Assembly: GCA_001689495.1 (NCBI GenBank)
Contig: LUJS01000031.1
Span: forward strand, 84,327 to 140,580
Direction: 5' to 3'
Origin: Bacteroidales bacterium M8
GTDB lineage: Bacteria; Bacteroidota; Bacteroidia; Bacteroidales; Muribaculaceae
Length of the DNA: 56,254 bases
The position numbers were made by a program, and so were the translations under genes. A model generated the notes under the pieces. The model was not told where the DNA came from, did not search any database, and saw nothing but the letters and a program-made list of their open reading frames with translations. Below are positions 1 through 7,911 of this stretch, in pieces; position 1 is the first letter of the stretch, and each line of letters opens with the position of its first letter.

Positions 1-1
1 C

Positions 2-529
2 CCCTGCGTAGTTACTCAAGTGAAAACGGCTGAAAAGGATGGCTATGAGGCAGTGCAGCTCGGCTTCGAAGAGAAGAAGGACAAGCACACCACCGCCCCT
101 ATGGCCGGCCACTTCAAGAAAGCCGGAGTAGCTCCCCAGCGCCACTTGGCCGAGTTCAAAGGATTTGGCGAAGAGGTAAAACTCGGTTCGACCATCACCG
201 TCGACCTCTTCAGCGAAGGCGACTTTGTCGACATTCAGGGTACCTCGAAGGGTAAAGGCTATCAGGGCGTTGTAAAGCGCCACGGCTTCGGCGGCGTAGG
301 CCAGGCCACACACGGCCAGCACAACCGCCTCCGTGCTCCCGGTTCGGTCGGCGCCTGCTCCTATCCCGCCAAGGTGTTCAAGGGCATGCGCATGGCAGGC
401 CAGATGGGCAATGAGAAAGTCACCGTACAGAACCTTCAGGTTGTTCGCGTGATGCCCGAGCACAACGTACTCATCATCAAGGGTTCCATCCCCGGAAGCA
501 AAGGTTCAATCGTTTTAATTGAAAAGTAA
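2..529 (+). CDS. rplC: 50S ribosomal protein L3, 5'-truncated by window edge
   Basis: L3 binds 23S rRNA near its 3' end and nucleates assembly of the large subunit. The frame is open from base 2, so the N-terminal part lies outside the window. The visible 175 codons include the L3 signatures GTSKGKGYQGVVKRHGF and GSVGACSYPAKVFKGMRM, which line the peptidyl-transferase-proximal loop. A GTG at base 20 is an internal valine, not a start. The TAA at 527-529 abuts the ATG of rplD with no gap, the expected S10-operon order. Identity is certain; only the start is missing. Confidence 0.97.
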   Translation, partial: PCVVTQVKTAEKDGYEAVQLGFEEKKDKHTTAPMAGHFKKAGVAPQRHLAEFKGFGEEVKLGSTITVDLFSEGDFVDIQGTSKGKGYQGVVKRHGFGGVGQATHGQHNRLRAPGSVGACSYPAKVFKGMRMAGQMGNEKVTVQNLQVVRVMPEHNVLIIKGSIPGSKGSIVLIEK

Positions 530-1150
530 ATGGAAGTCGCAATCTATAACATCAAGGGCGAAGACACCGGCCGCAAGGCCCAGCTCGCCGACGAGGTATT
601 CGCAGTCGAGGCCAACGAGCACGCTGTCTACCTCGACGTCAAGCAGTATCTCGCCAACCAGCGCCAAGGCACCCACAAGTCCAAGGAGCGCTCTGAAGTA
701 TCCGGCTCCACCCGCAAGCTGCACAAGCAGAAGGGCGGCGGCGGCAGCCGTATCGGCGACATCAACTCGCCTGTCCTCGTAGGCGGCGGACGTGTCTTCG
801 GACCCCGTCCCCGTGACTACCGCTTCAAGTTGAACAAGAAAGTGAAACAGCTCGCTCGCCGCAGCGCCCTCACATACAAACTGCAGGATTCGCAGATCAT
901 CGTGGTCGAGGACCTCAATCTCGAGGCCCCCAAGACTAAAGATTTCGTAAATTTTGCTAAAAATCTTAAAGTCGAGGGCAAAAAGATCCTCTTCGTTTTA
1001 CCGTCTGAAAATAAAAACGTAACTTTGTCTGCCCGTAACGTCCCCGACGCCAAGACAATGGTTGCCTCGGACGTCAACACGTATGCTGTGATGAACTCGA
1101 ACGCCATCATCATCTCTGAAGGTGCGCTTGAGGTCATCAATAACATTTAA
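530..1150 (+). CDS. rplD: 50S ribosomal protein L4
   Basis: L4 lines the exit tunnel and in E. coli also represses its own operon. The 206-residue product has the family length. It shows the long tunnel loop, rich in Gly and basic residues (HKQKGGGGSRIGDINSP, about residues 64-80), followed by the VFGPRPRDYRFKLNKKV segment. The ATG directly follows the rplC stop codon, implying translational coupling. Gene order rplC-rplD-rplW-rplB is the standard S10 order. No attenuator-type leader can be examined because the operon start is outside the window. Confidence 0.98.
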   Translation: MEVAIYNIKGEDTGRKAQLADEVFAVEANEHAVYLDVKQYLANQRQGTHKSKERSEVSGSTRKLHKQKGGGGSRIGDINSPVLVGGGRVFGPRPRDYRFKLNKKVKQLARRSALTYKLQDSQIIVVEDLNLEAPKTKDFVNFAKNLKVEGKKILFVLPSENKNVTLSARNVPDAKTMVASDVNTYAVMNSNAIIISEGALEVINNI

Positions 1151-1176
1151 GCCAAACCGAGAAAACAAGAGCAAAC

Positions 1177-1467
1177 ATGGAAATCTCAATCAAACCCATC
1201 GTGACCGAGAAGGCGTCTCGCCTCAGCGAGAACGCCAATCGCTACACCTTCGCCGTTTCTCCCGAGGCTAACAAGTATGAGATCAAGAGCCTCGTCGAGA
1301 AGCTCTACGGCGTCAAGGTCACCCGCGTGAACACTCTGAACATGCGTTCCAAGAACAAATCGCGCTGGACCAAGAGCGGCCTGCTCCGCGGCAAGACTGC
1401 CGCTTGGAAGAAAGCCATCGTCGACCTCGCCGAAGGACAGACCATTGACTTCTATAGCAACATTTAA
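1177..1467 (+). CDS. rplW: 50S ribosomal protein L23
   Basis: L23 sits at the tunnel exit and docks trigger factor, SRP and SecY. The 96-residue product begins with the family pattern IKPIVTEKASRLSE and contains YTFAVSPEANKYEIKSLVEK, with the conserved basic stretch near residue 70. It is 26 bp after rplD and 6 bp before rplB, so it is co-transcribed. The A-rich sequence before the ATG is typical of Bacteroidetes, which use weak Shine-Dalgarno sites. Confidence 0.98.
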   Translation: MEISIKPIVTEKASRLSENANRYTFAVSPEANKYEIKSLVEKLYGVKVTRVNTLNMRSKNKSRWTKSGLLRGKTAAWKKAIVDLAEGQTIDFYSNI

Positions 1468-1473
1468 TAAGAA

Positions 1474-2301
1474 ATGGCAGTAAGAAAATTCAAGCCCACC
1501 ACCCCGGGCCAGAGACACAAGGTTATCGGTGTATTTAAAGGTACCATCACTGCTACAACACCGGAGAAATCTCTTACAGTCGGCAAAAAAGCATCCGGAG
1601 GCCGCAACGCCGAAGGACACCTCACCACCCGCTACCTTGGTGGTGGCCACAAGCGCAAATACCGCATCATAGACTTTAAGAGAAACAAGGACGGCATCCC
1701 CGCCGTCGTCAAGACAATCGAGTACGATCCCAACCGTTCGGCTCGTATCGCCCTCCTTTACTACAAGGACGGCGCAAAGGCATACATCATTGCACCCAAC
1801 GGACTCAAGGTAGGCGATGTCCTCCTGTCGGGACCCGAGGCCCAGCCCGAGGTAGGCAACTGCCTCCCGCTGGCCAACATCCCCGTAGGTACACTCGTCC
1901 ACAACATTGAGCTGCGTCCCGGTCAGGGAGCCTTCATGGCACGCTCGGCCGGCACTTTCGCACAGCTCATCTCGCGTGAGGGCACCTATGCTATTGTCAA
2001 ATTACCCTCCGGCGAAACACGCAAGATCCTCGCCGCATGCCGCGCCACCATCGGCGTAGTCGGCAACTCCGAGCACTCGCTCGAGCGCTCAGGCAAGGCC
2101 GGCCGCTCTCGCTGGCTCGGACGCCGCCCCCGCAACCGCGGCGTAGTCATGAACCCTGTCGATCACCCCATGGGCGGTGGCGAAGGCCGTGCTTCGGGCG
2201 GTCATCCCCGTTCGCGCAAGGGCCTCTACTCGAAGGGTCTCAAGACACGTGCTCCGAAGAAACATTCGTCGAAGTACATCATCGAGAGAAGAAAGAAGTA
2301 A
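1474..2301 (+). CDS. rplB: 50S ribosomal protein L2
   Basis: L2 joins the two subunits (bridge B7b) and supports the peptidyl transferase centre. The 275-residue length is standard. Visible family blocks include RNAEGHLTTRYLGGGHKRKYR near residue 47 (a few residues shorter in the core) and the C-terminal MNPVDHPMGGGEGRASGG, which carries the conserved histidine close to the catalytic centre. It lies 6 bp after rplW and 27 bp before rpsS. Confidence 0.98.
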   Translation: MAVRKFKPTTPGQRHKVIGVFKGTITATTPEKSLTVGKKASGGRNAEGHLTTRYLGGGHKRKYRIIDFKRNKDGIPAVVKTIEYDPNRSARIALLYYKDGAKAYIIAPNGLKVGDVLLSGPEAQPEVGNCLPLANIPVGTLVHNIELRPGQGAFMARSAGTFAQLISREGTYAIVKLPSGETRKILAACRATIGVVGNSEHSLERSGKAGRSRWLGRRPRNRGVVMNPVDHPMGGGEGRASGGHPRSRKGLYSKGLKTRAPKKHSSKYIIERRKK

Positions 2302-2328
2302 TCTGACATTCCAAACAACGCATACCTC

Positions 2329-2598
2329 ATGAGTCGTTCATTGAAAAAAGGCCCGTTTATCAGCGTCAAGCTCGAAAAGAAGGTCGCAGCAATGGAAGAG
2401 AGTGGCAAGAAGTCCGTCATCAAGACTTGGAGCCGCGCATCCATGATCGCACCCGAATTCGTAGGCCACACATTCGCTGTCCACAACGGAAATAAATTCA
2501 TCCCTGTCTACGTGACCGAAAACATGGTCGGCCACAAGCTCGGAGAGTTCGCTCCCACACGTACTTTCCGTGGCCACTCCGGCAACAGGAAGAAATAA
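2329..2598 (+). CDS. rpsS: 30S ribosomal protein S19
   Basis: S19 binds the 3' domain of 16S rRNA in the 30S head with S13. The 89-residue protein starts MSRSLKKGPFI and carries the family signature near its C-terminus (VTENMVGHKLGEFAPTRTFR). The ATG at 2329 is preceded by a short A/C-rich spacer after rplB. Length and position between rplB and rplV are canonical. Confidence 0.98.
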   Translation: MSRSLKKGPFISVKLEKKVAAMEESGKKSVIKTWSRASMIAPEFVGHTFAVHNGNKFIPVYVTENMVGHKLGEFAPTRTFRGHSGNRKK

Positions 2599-2652
2599 TT
2601 TCGGGCCCTGATATAAATAATTCAAACGTCAAAAAGAAAGAATTAAAATAAA

Positions 2653-3063
2653 ATGGGTGTAAGAAAAAGAAACTCAGCAGACCTCAGGAAAGCCGAACAG
2701 AAGAACATCGCTTTCGCCAAGCTGCTCAACATACCCACCTCGCCCCGCAAGATGCGCCTCGTGGTCGACATGATCCGCGGCGTCGAGGTAAACCGCGCAC
2801 TCGGCATCCTCAAGTTCTCCAACAAGGAGGCCGCCGCGCGCGTCGAGAAACTTCTCCGCTCGGCTATCGCCAACTGGGAAGCCAAAAACGAGCGTAAGGC
2901 CGACGACAACGAGCTCTACGTAGCCTCCGTCATGGTAGGCTGCGCCCCCATGCTCAAGCGTCTCCGCCCCGCACCTCAGGGCCGTGGTTACCGCATCCGC
3001 AAGCGCGCCAACCACGTCACCCTCATCGTCGACACAATCGAAAACAAAAACGCCAAAGCTTAA
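2653..3063 (+). CDS. rplV: 50S ribosomal protein L22
   Basis: L22 lines the exit tunnel with a long beta-hairpin. The 136-residue product has the core SPRKMRLVVDMIRGVEVNRA and the hairpin tip region KRLRPAPQGRGYRIRKRANH, where macrolide-resistance mutations occur in other bacteria. The N-terminal extension (about 20 residues, MGVRKRNSADLRKAEQKN) is longer than the E. coli protein. Its TAA is 3 bp before the rpsC ATG. Confidence 0.97.
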   Translation: MGVRKRNSADLRKAEQKNIAFAKLLNIPTSPRKMRLVVDMIRGVEVNRALGILKFSNKEAAARVEKLLRSAIANWEAKNERKADDNELYVASVMVGCAPMLKRLRPAPQGRGYRIRKRANHVTLIVDTIENKNAKA

Positions 3064-3066
3064 CAA

Positions 3067-3804
3067 ATGGGACAGAAAGTAAATCCAATCAGCAATCGCT
3101 TGGGAGTTATCCGCGGATGGGACTCTAACTGGTATGGCGGTAAGAAATACGGCGATACCCTGCTCGAGGACTCAAAACTCCGCAAGTATCTCAATGTTAA
3201 ACTTGCCAAGAAAAGCGTTTCGCGCATCGTGATCGAGCGCACCATGAAACTCATCACAATCACCATCTGCACATCGCGCCCCGGCCTCATCATCGGCAAG
3301 GGCGGTCAGGACGTCGACAAGCTCAAGGAAGAGCTCAAGTTCGTCACCGACAAGGACGTACAGATCAACGTGTATGAGGTCAAGCGCCCCGAACTCGACG
3401 CTCAGATTGTGGCATCGAACATCGCCAGCCAGATCGAGGGCAAGATCGCCTATCGCCGCGCAGTCAAGATGGCCGTAGCAGCCTCAATGCGTGCCGGTGC
3501 CGAGGGCATCAAGATCCAGATCTCGGGCCGTCTCAACGGCGCCGAAATGGCTCGCTCAGAGATGTTCAAGGAAGGTCGCACACCCCTCCACACACTCCGT
3601 GCCGACATCGACTACGCTCTCGTAGAGGCACACACCAAGGTCGGTGTCATCGGCGTGAAGGTATGGATCTGCCGTGGCGAAGTCTATGGCAAGCGCGATC
3701 TCGCCCCCAACTATACCAACGGCCAGAAAGAGGCTCGCGGCAATCAGGGTGCCTCAGGCGCTCCCCGTCGCGGCGGCTTCCGCAAACCCAAAAACAACCG
3801 TTAA
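3067..3804 (+). CDS. rpsC: 30S ribosomal protein S3
   Basis: S3 helps form the mRNA entry channel. The 245 residues contain an N-terminal KH domain with the GLIIGKGGQDVDKLKEEL loop (about residues 76-93) and the S3 C-terminal signature around MARSEMFKEGRTPLHTLRAD. The tail after residue 215 is basic and Gly-rich, as is common in Bacteroidetes. Spacing of 3 bp from rplV suggests translational coupling. Confidence 0.98.
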   Translation: MGQKVNPISNRLGVIRGWDSNWYGGKKYGDTLLEDSKLRKYLNVKLAKKSVSRIVIERTMKLITITICTSRPGLIIGKGGQDVDKLKEELKFVTDKDVQINVYEVKRPELDAQIVASNIASQIEGKIAYRRAVKMAVAASMRAGAEGIKIQISGRLNGAEMARSEMFKEGRTPLHTLRADIDYALVEAHTKVGVIGVKVWICRGEVYGKRDLAPNYTNGQKEARGNQGASGAPRRGGFRKPKNNR

Positions 3805-3825
3805 ACCCACAACTGATTCAATCCC

Positions 3826-4257
3826 ATGTTACAACCCAAGAAAACCAAATTCCGCCGCTCTCAGAAAGGCCGCATGAAAGGTCTCGCGCAGCGTGGCAAC
3901 CAATTGGCCTTCGGTTCGTTCGGCATCAAGACCCTCGAGTCTAAGTGGATCACCGGTCGCCAGATAGAAGCCGCCCGTATCGCCGTAACCCGCTACATGC
4001 AGCGTCAGGGCCAGATCTGGATTCGCATATTCCCCGACAAGCCCATCACCAAGAAACCCGCCGAGGTCCGAATGGGTAAAGGTAAAGGTAACCCCGAAGG
4101 ATATGTGGCTCCCGTTACTCCCGGCCGCATCATCATCGAGGTCGAGGGCGTACCCTTCGACATAGCCAAAGAGGCTCTGCGCCTGGCAGCACAGAAGCTC
4201 CCCGTCACCACCAAGTTCGTCGTTCGCCGCGACTATGACCCCACCCAAAACGTGTAA
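3826..4257 (+). CDS. rplP: 50S ribosomal protein L16
   Basis: L16 organises the A-site region of the large subunit. The 143-residue product starts MLQPKKTKFRRSQKGRMKG and includes the family block PITKKPAEVRMGKGKGNPEG, with the conserved basic loop contacting tRNA. It lies 21 bp after rpsC and 6 bp before rpmC, in the standard order S3-L16-L29-S17. Confidence 0.98.
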   Translation: MLQPKKTKFRRSQKGRMKGLAQRGNQLAFGSFGIKTLESKWITGRQIEAARIAVTRYMQRQGQIWIRIFPDKPITKKPAEVRMGKGKGNPEGYVAPVTPGRIIIEVEGVPFDIAKEALRLAAQKLPVTTKFVVRRDYDPTQNV

Positions 4258-4263
4258 CCGATC

Positions 4264-4461
4264 ATGAAGAAAGAAAGTTTCGCTGAAGTTACCACACAGG
4301 ATCTCCGCGACCGCCTCGATCAGATGGAGCTTGAATATGCACAGCTCAAGGCCCAGCATGCCGTGTCACCCCTCGACAGCCCCGCCAAGATCACCCGCGC
4401 CCGCAAGGAGATTGCCCGCGTCAAGACTGAGCTCCGCGCTCGTGAACTCAACAACAAATAA
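4264..4461 (+). CDS. rpmC: 50S ribosomal protein L29
   Basis: L29 is a small helical protein beside L23 at the tunnel exit. The 65 residues form two predicted helices with the family core around residues 38-55 (SPLDSPAKITRARKEIARVK). Length is typical. It is separated from rplP by 6 bp and from rpsQ by 11 bp. No unusual feature seen. Confidence 0.97.
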   Translation: MKKESFAEVTTQDLRDRLDQMELEYAQLKAQHAVSPLDSPAKITRARKEIARVKTELRARELNNK

Positions 4462-4472
4462 CCCCACACAAA

Positions 4473-4730
4473 ATGGAAAAGAGAAACCTCAGAAAAGAAC
4501 GCATCGGGGTCGTTTCGAGCAACAAGGGTGACAAGACCATCACCGTCATGGTGAAGTGGAAGGAGAAGCACCCCATCTACGGCAAGTTCGTGAACAAAAC
4601 CAAAAAGTACCACGCCCACGACGAGAACAACGAGTGTTCTGTCGGCGATACCGTACGTCTCATGGAGACAAGACCCCTCTCCAAGACAAAGCGCTGGCGT
4701 CTGGTCGAAATCATCGAAAAAGTGAAATAA
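4473..4730 (+). CDS. rpsQ: 30S ribosomal protein S17
   Basis: S17 is an OB-fold primary binder of 16S rRNA. The 85-residue protein starts MEKRNLRKERIGVV and contains VMVKWKEKHPIYGKFVNKTK followed by the signature GDTVRLMETRPLSKTKRWRL. Only 3 bp separate it from rplN. Confidence 0.98.
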   Translation: MEKRNLRKERIGVVSSNKGDKTITVMVKWKEKHPIYGKFVNKTKKYHAHDENNECSVGDTVRLMETRPLSKTKRWRLVEIIEKVK

Positions 4731-4733
4731 ACT

Positions 4734-5102
4734 ATGATACAGACTGAAAGCCGTTTAACCGTCGCTGACAACAGCGGCGCCAAGGAAGCCCTCTGCATTC
4801 ACGTGCTCGGAGGCACAGGCCGCCGCTACGCCTCAGTAGGAGACATCATCGTCGTTTCCGTAAAGAGCGTAATCCCCTCCTCTGACGTCAAGAAAGGAAC
4901 CGTCTCTAAAGCTGTAGTCGTCCGCACCAAGAAAGAAATCCGCCGTCCCGACGGATCCTACATCCGCTTCGACGACAACGCCTGCGTGCTTCTCAACAAC
5001 GCCGGCGAGCTCCGCGGAACCCGTATCTTCGGTCCGGTCGCTCGCGAACTCCGCGCAGCCAACCAGATGAAGATCGTTTCACTCGCACCCGAAGTCCTCT
5101 AA
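4734..5102 (+). CDS. rplN: 50S ribosomal protein L14
   Basis: L14 forms intersubunit bridges B5/B8 and is the binding site of RsfS. The 122-residue product begins MIQTESRLTVADNSGAKEAL, which is the family signature, and ends with LRAANQMKIVSLAPEVL. Length is the invariant family length. It starts the classical spc segment but is only 3 bp from rpsQ here, so S10 and spc are fused into one operon. Confidence 0.98.
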   Translation: MIQTESRLTVADNSGAKEALCIHVLGGTGRRYASVGDIIVVSVKSVIPSSDVKKGTVSKAVVVRTKKEIRRPDGSYIRFDDNACVLLNNAGELRGTRIFGPVARELRAANQMKIVSLAPEVL

Positions 5103-5141
5103 CCGTCGTCTTCACGACAAACCGTCAAAAACAGTCAAGTA

Positions 5142-5459
5142 ATGCACAAGTTACATATCAAAAAAGGCGACAACGTCTATGTTCTTGCCGGCGACGACCG
5201 CGGTAAAGAGGGTCGTGTGCTCAAAGTCCTCGTGAGCGAGCAGAAAGCTATCGTGGAAGGCATCAACATTGTCACCAAAGCCACCAAGCCCAATGCCCAG
5301 CATCCGCAGGGCGGCCTCGTTAAGAAAGAGGCTCCCATCGCCATCTCCAACATCGCGCTCATCGACCCCAAGACCGGTAAACCCACCCGTGTCACCCGTC
5401 GTCGCGAGGATGGCAAAGTAATCCGAATCGCCAAAAAATCAGGAGAGGAGATTAAATAA
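5142..5459 (+). CDS. rplX: 50S ribosomal protein L24
   Basis: L24 is an assembly initiator bound to the 5' end of 23S rRNA. The 105-residue protein contains the KOW motif (KGDNVYVLAGDDRGKEGRVL, residues 8-27) and the GGLVKKEAPIAISN block. Its TAA shares one base with the ATG of rplE (TAATG at 5457-5461). The purine-rich GGAGAGGAG just before that overlap can serve as the rplE ribosome binding site. Confidence 0.98.
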   Translation: MHKLHIKKGDNVYVLAGDDRGKEGRVLKVLVSEQKAIVEGINIVTKATKPNAQHPQGGLVKKEAPIAISNIALIDPKTGKPTRVTRRREDGKVIRIAKKSGEEIK

Positions 5460-6010
5460 TGAGCACCCAGACCGTCAAACAGGACTATAAGGAACGCATC
5501 GTTCCCGCCCTCACCGAGAAATTCAGCTACACTACACCCATGCAGGTGCCCAAGCTGAAGAAGATCGTCATCAATCAGGGCCTCGGCGCAGCCACCCAAG
5601 ACAAGAAACTCATCGAGACCGCCATCAACGAGCTCACCGCCATCACCGGCCAGAAAGCCGTTGCAACCCTCTCGCGCAAGGACATCTCTAACTTCAAGGT
5701 CCGCAAGAAGATGCCCATCGGCGTGATGGTCACCCTCCGTCGCGACAAGATGTATGAGTTCCTCGAGCGTCTGGTCCGTGTAGCACTCCCCCGTATCCGC
5801 GACTTCAAGGGTATCGAATCCAAGCTCGACGGACGTGGCAACTACACCCTCGGCATCACCGAGCAGATCATCTTCCCCGAGATCAACATCGACGCCATCA
5901 ACAAGCTCATGGGCATGAACATCACCTTCGTGACATCGGCCAACACCGACGAAGAGGGTTATGCACTGCTCAAAGAGTTCGGCCTCCCTTTCAAGAACGC
6001 TAATAACTAA
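5459..6010 (+). CDS. rplE: 50S ribosomal protein L5
   Basis: L5 binds 5S rRNA and contacts S13 across the subunit interface. The 183 residues include the signature LKKIVINQGLGAATQDKKL near residue 29 and the C-terminal GMNITFVTSANTDEEGYALL. The one-base overlap with rplX indicates translational coupling. Length is typical. In E. coli the S8 repressor site is near the rplE start; nothing comparable was obvious to me here, while the stretch before rpsH is structured. Confidence 0.98.
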   Translation: MSTQTVKQDYKERIVPALTEKFSYTTPMQVPKLKKIVINQGLGAATQDKKLIETAINELTAITGQKAVATLSRKDISNFKVRKKMPIGVMVTLRRDKMYEFLERLVRVALPRIRDFKGIESKLDGRGNYTLGITEQIIFPEINIDAINKLMGMNITFVTSANTDEEGYALLKEFGLPFKNANN

Positions 6011-6021
6011 GCAACACTCCT

Positions 6022-6291
6022 ATGGCAAAAGAATCCATGAAGGCCCGCGAGGTAAAGCGCGCCAAACTTGTGGCCAAATACGCCAAGAAGAAGGCCGATC
6101 TCAAGGCAGCCGGCGACTATGAGGCTCTGCAGGCTCTCCCCAAGAACGCCTCGAGCGTACGTCTCCACAACCGCTGCTCGATCACCGGCCGTCCCAAAGG
6201 CTACATGCGCCAGTTCGGCATCTCGCGTATCCAGTTCCGCGAGATGGCTTCGGCAGGCCTGATCCCCGGCGTCAAGAAGGCTTCGTGGTAA
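6022..6291 (+). CDS. rpsN: 30S ribosomal protein S14, zinc-independent type
   Basis: S14 is a 30S head protein. The 89-residue form seen here is the longer zinc-free (C-minus) type. Its only cysteine is in the NRCSITGRPKGYMRQFGISR block, and the CxxC pairs of the short zinc ribbon form are absent. The C-terminus ends KKASW, as expected. It is 11 bp after rplE. A 274-bp non-coding stretch separates it from rpsH, which is unusually long for this operon. Confidence 0.97.
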   Translation: MAKESMKAREVKRAKLVAKYAKKKADLKAAGDYEALQALPKNASSVRLHNRCSITGRPKGYMRQFGISRIQFREMASAGLIPGVKKASW

Positions 6292-6565
6292 TCACCACCC
6301 GTCTTCACTGACAGCGACACCATTCCCTATCCGACAGTCGGCGGCCCGGGAGTCGTTACCTCTAAGCCGCGGTCGCGGAGTCACGCAGCCGGCCTCACCG
6401 GTCCTCAGTCCTCCCGCCCGCGACGGCCGCACGACGTCGCAAAGGGTTCCGGCCCTCGATCCGGAGCCCGAGAACACAGAACTCCCTCCTCCACCAAAGT
6501 CACGACACAGTGAGTATTAAATATTGTTGGGACAACTCCCCAATCAATTTAAACAACAACAACCA
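6292..6565 (+). promoter_or_regulatory. Structured leader before rpsH
   Basis: This GC-rich 274-bp gap between rpsN and rpsH contains two adjacent hairpins: GCGACG (6420-6425) with CGTCGC (6435-6440), and GGGTTCCGG (6444-6452) with CCGGAGCCC (6461-6469, one wobble pair). No open frame looks coding. In E. coli S8 represses the spc operon by binding its mRNA, so an RNA control element before the S8 gene is plausible. That role is inference. Confidence 0.5.
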
Positions 6566-6964
6566 ATGACAGATCCTATTGCAGACTATCTGACAAGATT
6601 GAGGAACGCCATCAAAGCCAACCACCGCGTGGTAGAGATCCCGGCCTCGAACTTGAAGAAGGAGATCACGAAGATCCTCTTCGAACAAGGCTACATCCTC
6701 AACTACAAATTCGAGGAAGGCGAAAACCCCGCCGGCACCATCAAGATCGCCCTCAAGTACGATCCCGTTGACAAGGTCAACGCCATCAAGTCGCTCGAGC
6801 GCGTCTCGCGTCCCGGCCTCCGCCGCTACACAGGCTACAAGGACATGCCCCGCGTGCTCAACGGCCTCGGCATCGCCATCCTTTCCACCTCTAAAGGTGT
6901 AATGACCAACAAACAGGCCCGCGACCTCAAGGTAGGTGGCGAGGTCCTCTGCTACGTTTACTAA
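6566..6964 (+). CDS. rpsH: 30S ribosomal protein S8
   Basis: S8 is a primary 16S rRNA binder in the platform and a known autogenous repressor of the spc operon in E. coli. I chose the ATG at 6566 because the protein then starts MTDPIADYLTRLRNA, the family N-terminus. An upstream in-frame start at 6524 would add 14 non-homologous residues. The 132-residue product ends with the signature STSKGVMTNKQARDLKVGGE. It is preceded by a structured non-coding gap and followed by rplF after 18 bp. Confidence 0.97.
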   Translation: MTDPIADYLTRLRNAIKANHRVVEIPASNLKKEITKILFEQGYILNYKFEEGENPAGTIKIALKYDPVDKVNAIKSLERVSRPGLRRYTGYKDMPRVLNGLGIAILSTSKGVMTNKQARDLKVGGEVLCYVY

Positions 6965-6968
6965 TCAA

Positions 6969-6974
6969 AGGAGG
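6969..6974 (+). promoter_or_regulatory. Canonical Shine-Dalgarno site of rplF
   Basis: AGGAGG lies 8 nt before the rplF ATG at 6983. A full Shine-Dalgarno match is notable because most starts in this window are preceded only by A-rich sequence, as is usual in Bacteroidetes. Confidence 0.7.
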
Positions 6975-6982
6975 AATCAAAC

Positions 6983-7540
6983 ATGTCACGTATAGGTAAA
7001 GCCCCCATTGAAATTCCCGCCGGTGTCACAGTCACCGTCGACGCACAGAACGTAGTCACCGTCAAAGGTCCCAAAGGCACCCTCACCCAGAAAGTAAACC
7101 CCGACCTCACCGTCAGCGTCGCCGACGGCCACGTCACCCTCACCCGTCCCTCGGACGACCGCGAGCACCGCGCACAGCACGGTCTCTATCGCGCCCTCAT
7201 CCACAACATGGTCGTGGGCGTATCGACCGGTTATCGCAAGGAGATGGAGCTCGTGGGCGTAGGCTATCGCGCCGCCTCCAACGGTCAGGTGCTCGAGCTC
7301 TCTCTGGGCTATTCTCACGCCATCTACATAAAGCTCCCCCCCGAGGTTAAGGTCGAGGCCAAGACAGAGCGCAACAAGAACCCGCTCATCATCCTCGAGA
7401 GCGACGACAAGCAGCTCCTCGGTCAGGTTTGCGCCAAGATCCGCTCTCTGCGCAAGCCCGAACCCTACAAGGGCAAAGGTATCAAGTTCGTCGGCGAAGT
7501 CATCCGCCGCAAGTCCGGCAAGTCGGCAAGTGCCAAATAA
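6983..7540 (+). CDS. rplF: 50S ribosomal protein L6
   Basis: L6 sits at the base of the stalk near the sarcin-ricin loop. The 185-residue protein starts MSRIGKAPIEIPAGVTV and ends with the family signature around EPYKGKGIKFVGEVIRRKSG. Two repeated alpha/beta domains of about 80 residues each are expected and fit the length. It has an unusually strong ribosome binding site and lies between rpsH and rplR in standard order. Confidence 0.98.
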   Translation: MSRIGKAPIEIPAGVTVTVDAQNVVTVKGPKGTLTQKVNPDLTVSVADGHVTLTRPSDDREHRAQHGLYRALIHNMVVGVSTGYRKEMELVGVGYRAASNGQVLELSLGYSHAIYIKLPPEVKVEAKTERNKNPLIILESDDKQLLGQVCAKIRSLRKPEPYKGKGIKFVGEVIRRKSGKSASAK

Positions 7541-7561
7541 TAAAATCACGTCAAGAAAACT

Positions 7562-7903
7562 ATGGTTTCTAAGATACAACGTCGCAACAAAATCAAAGCC
7601 CGCATCCGCGGCAAGATTTCCGGCACTGCAGCCCGTCCGCGCATGACCGTATTCCGCTCCAACAAGCAGATCTACGTGCAGCTCATCGACGATCTGGCCG
7701 GCAAGACCATCTGCGCTTCTTCGTCCAAAGGCATCGAGGAAGGCACCAAGTGTGAAATCGCAGCCAAGGTTGGCGAGGCCATCGCACAGAAGGCAATCGC
7801 CGCAGGCGTAACAGAAGTGGTCTTCGACCGCAACGGCTACCTCTTCCACGGCCGTGTTAAATCACTCGCGGACGCCGCTCGCAACGGTGGCCTCAAATTC
7901 TAA
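7562..7903 (+). CDS. rplR: 50S ribosomal protein L18
   Basis: L18 binds 5S rRNA together with L5. The 113-residue product shows a basic N-terminus (MVSKIQRRNKIKARIRGKI), the motif RPRMTVFRSNKQIYVQLIDD, and the C-terminal FDRNGYLFHGRVKSLADAAR. Length and position between rplF and rpsE are canonical. It is 8 bp before rpsE. Confidence 0.98.
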   Translation: MVSKIQRRNKIKARIRGKISGTAARPRMTVFRSNKQIYVQLIDDLAGKTICASSSKGIEEGTKCEIAAKVGEAIAQKAIAAGVTEVVFDRNGYLFHGRVKSLADAARNGGLKF

Positions 7904-7911
7904 TCGACATC

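Noticed and set aside
2037..2306. An 89-codon plus-strand frame overlapping rplB
   Set aside because: It is an out-of-frame shadow of the basic C-terminal part of L2.
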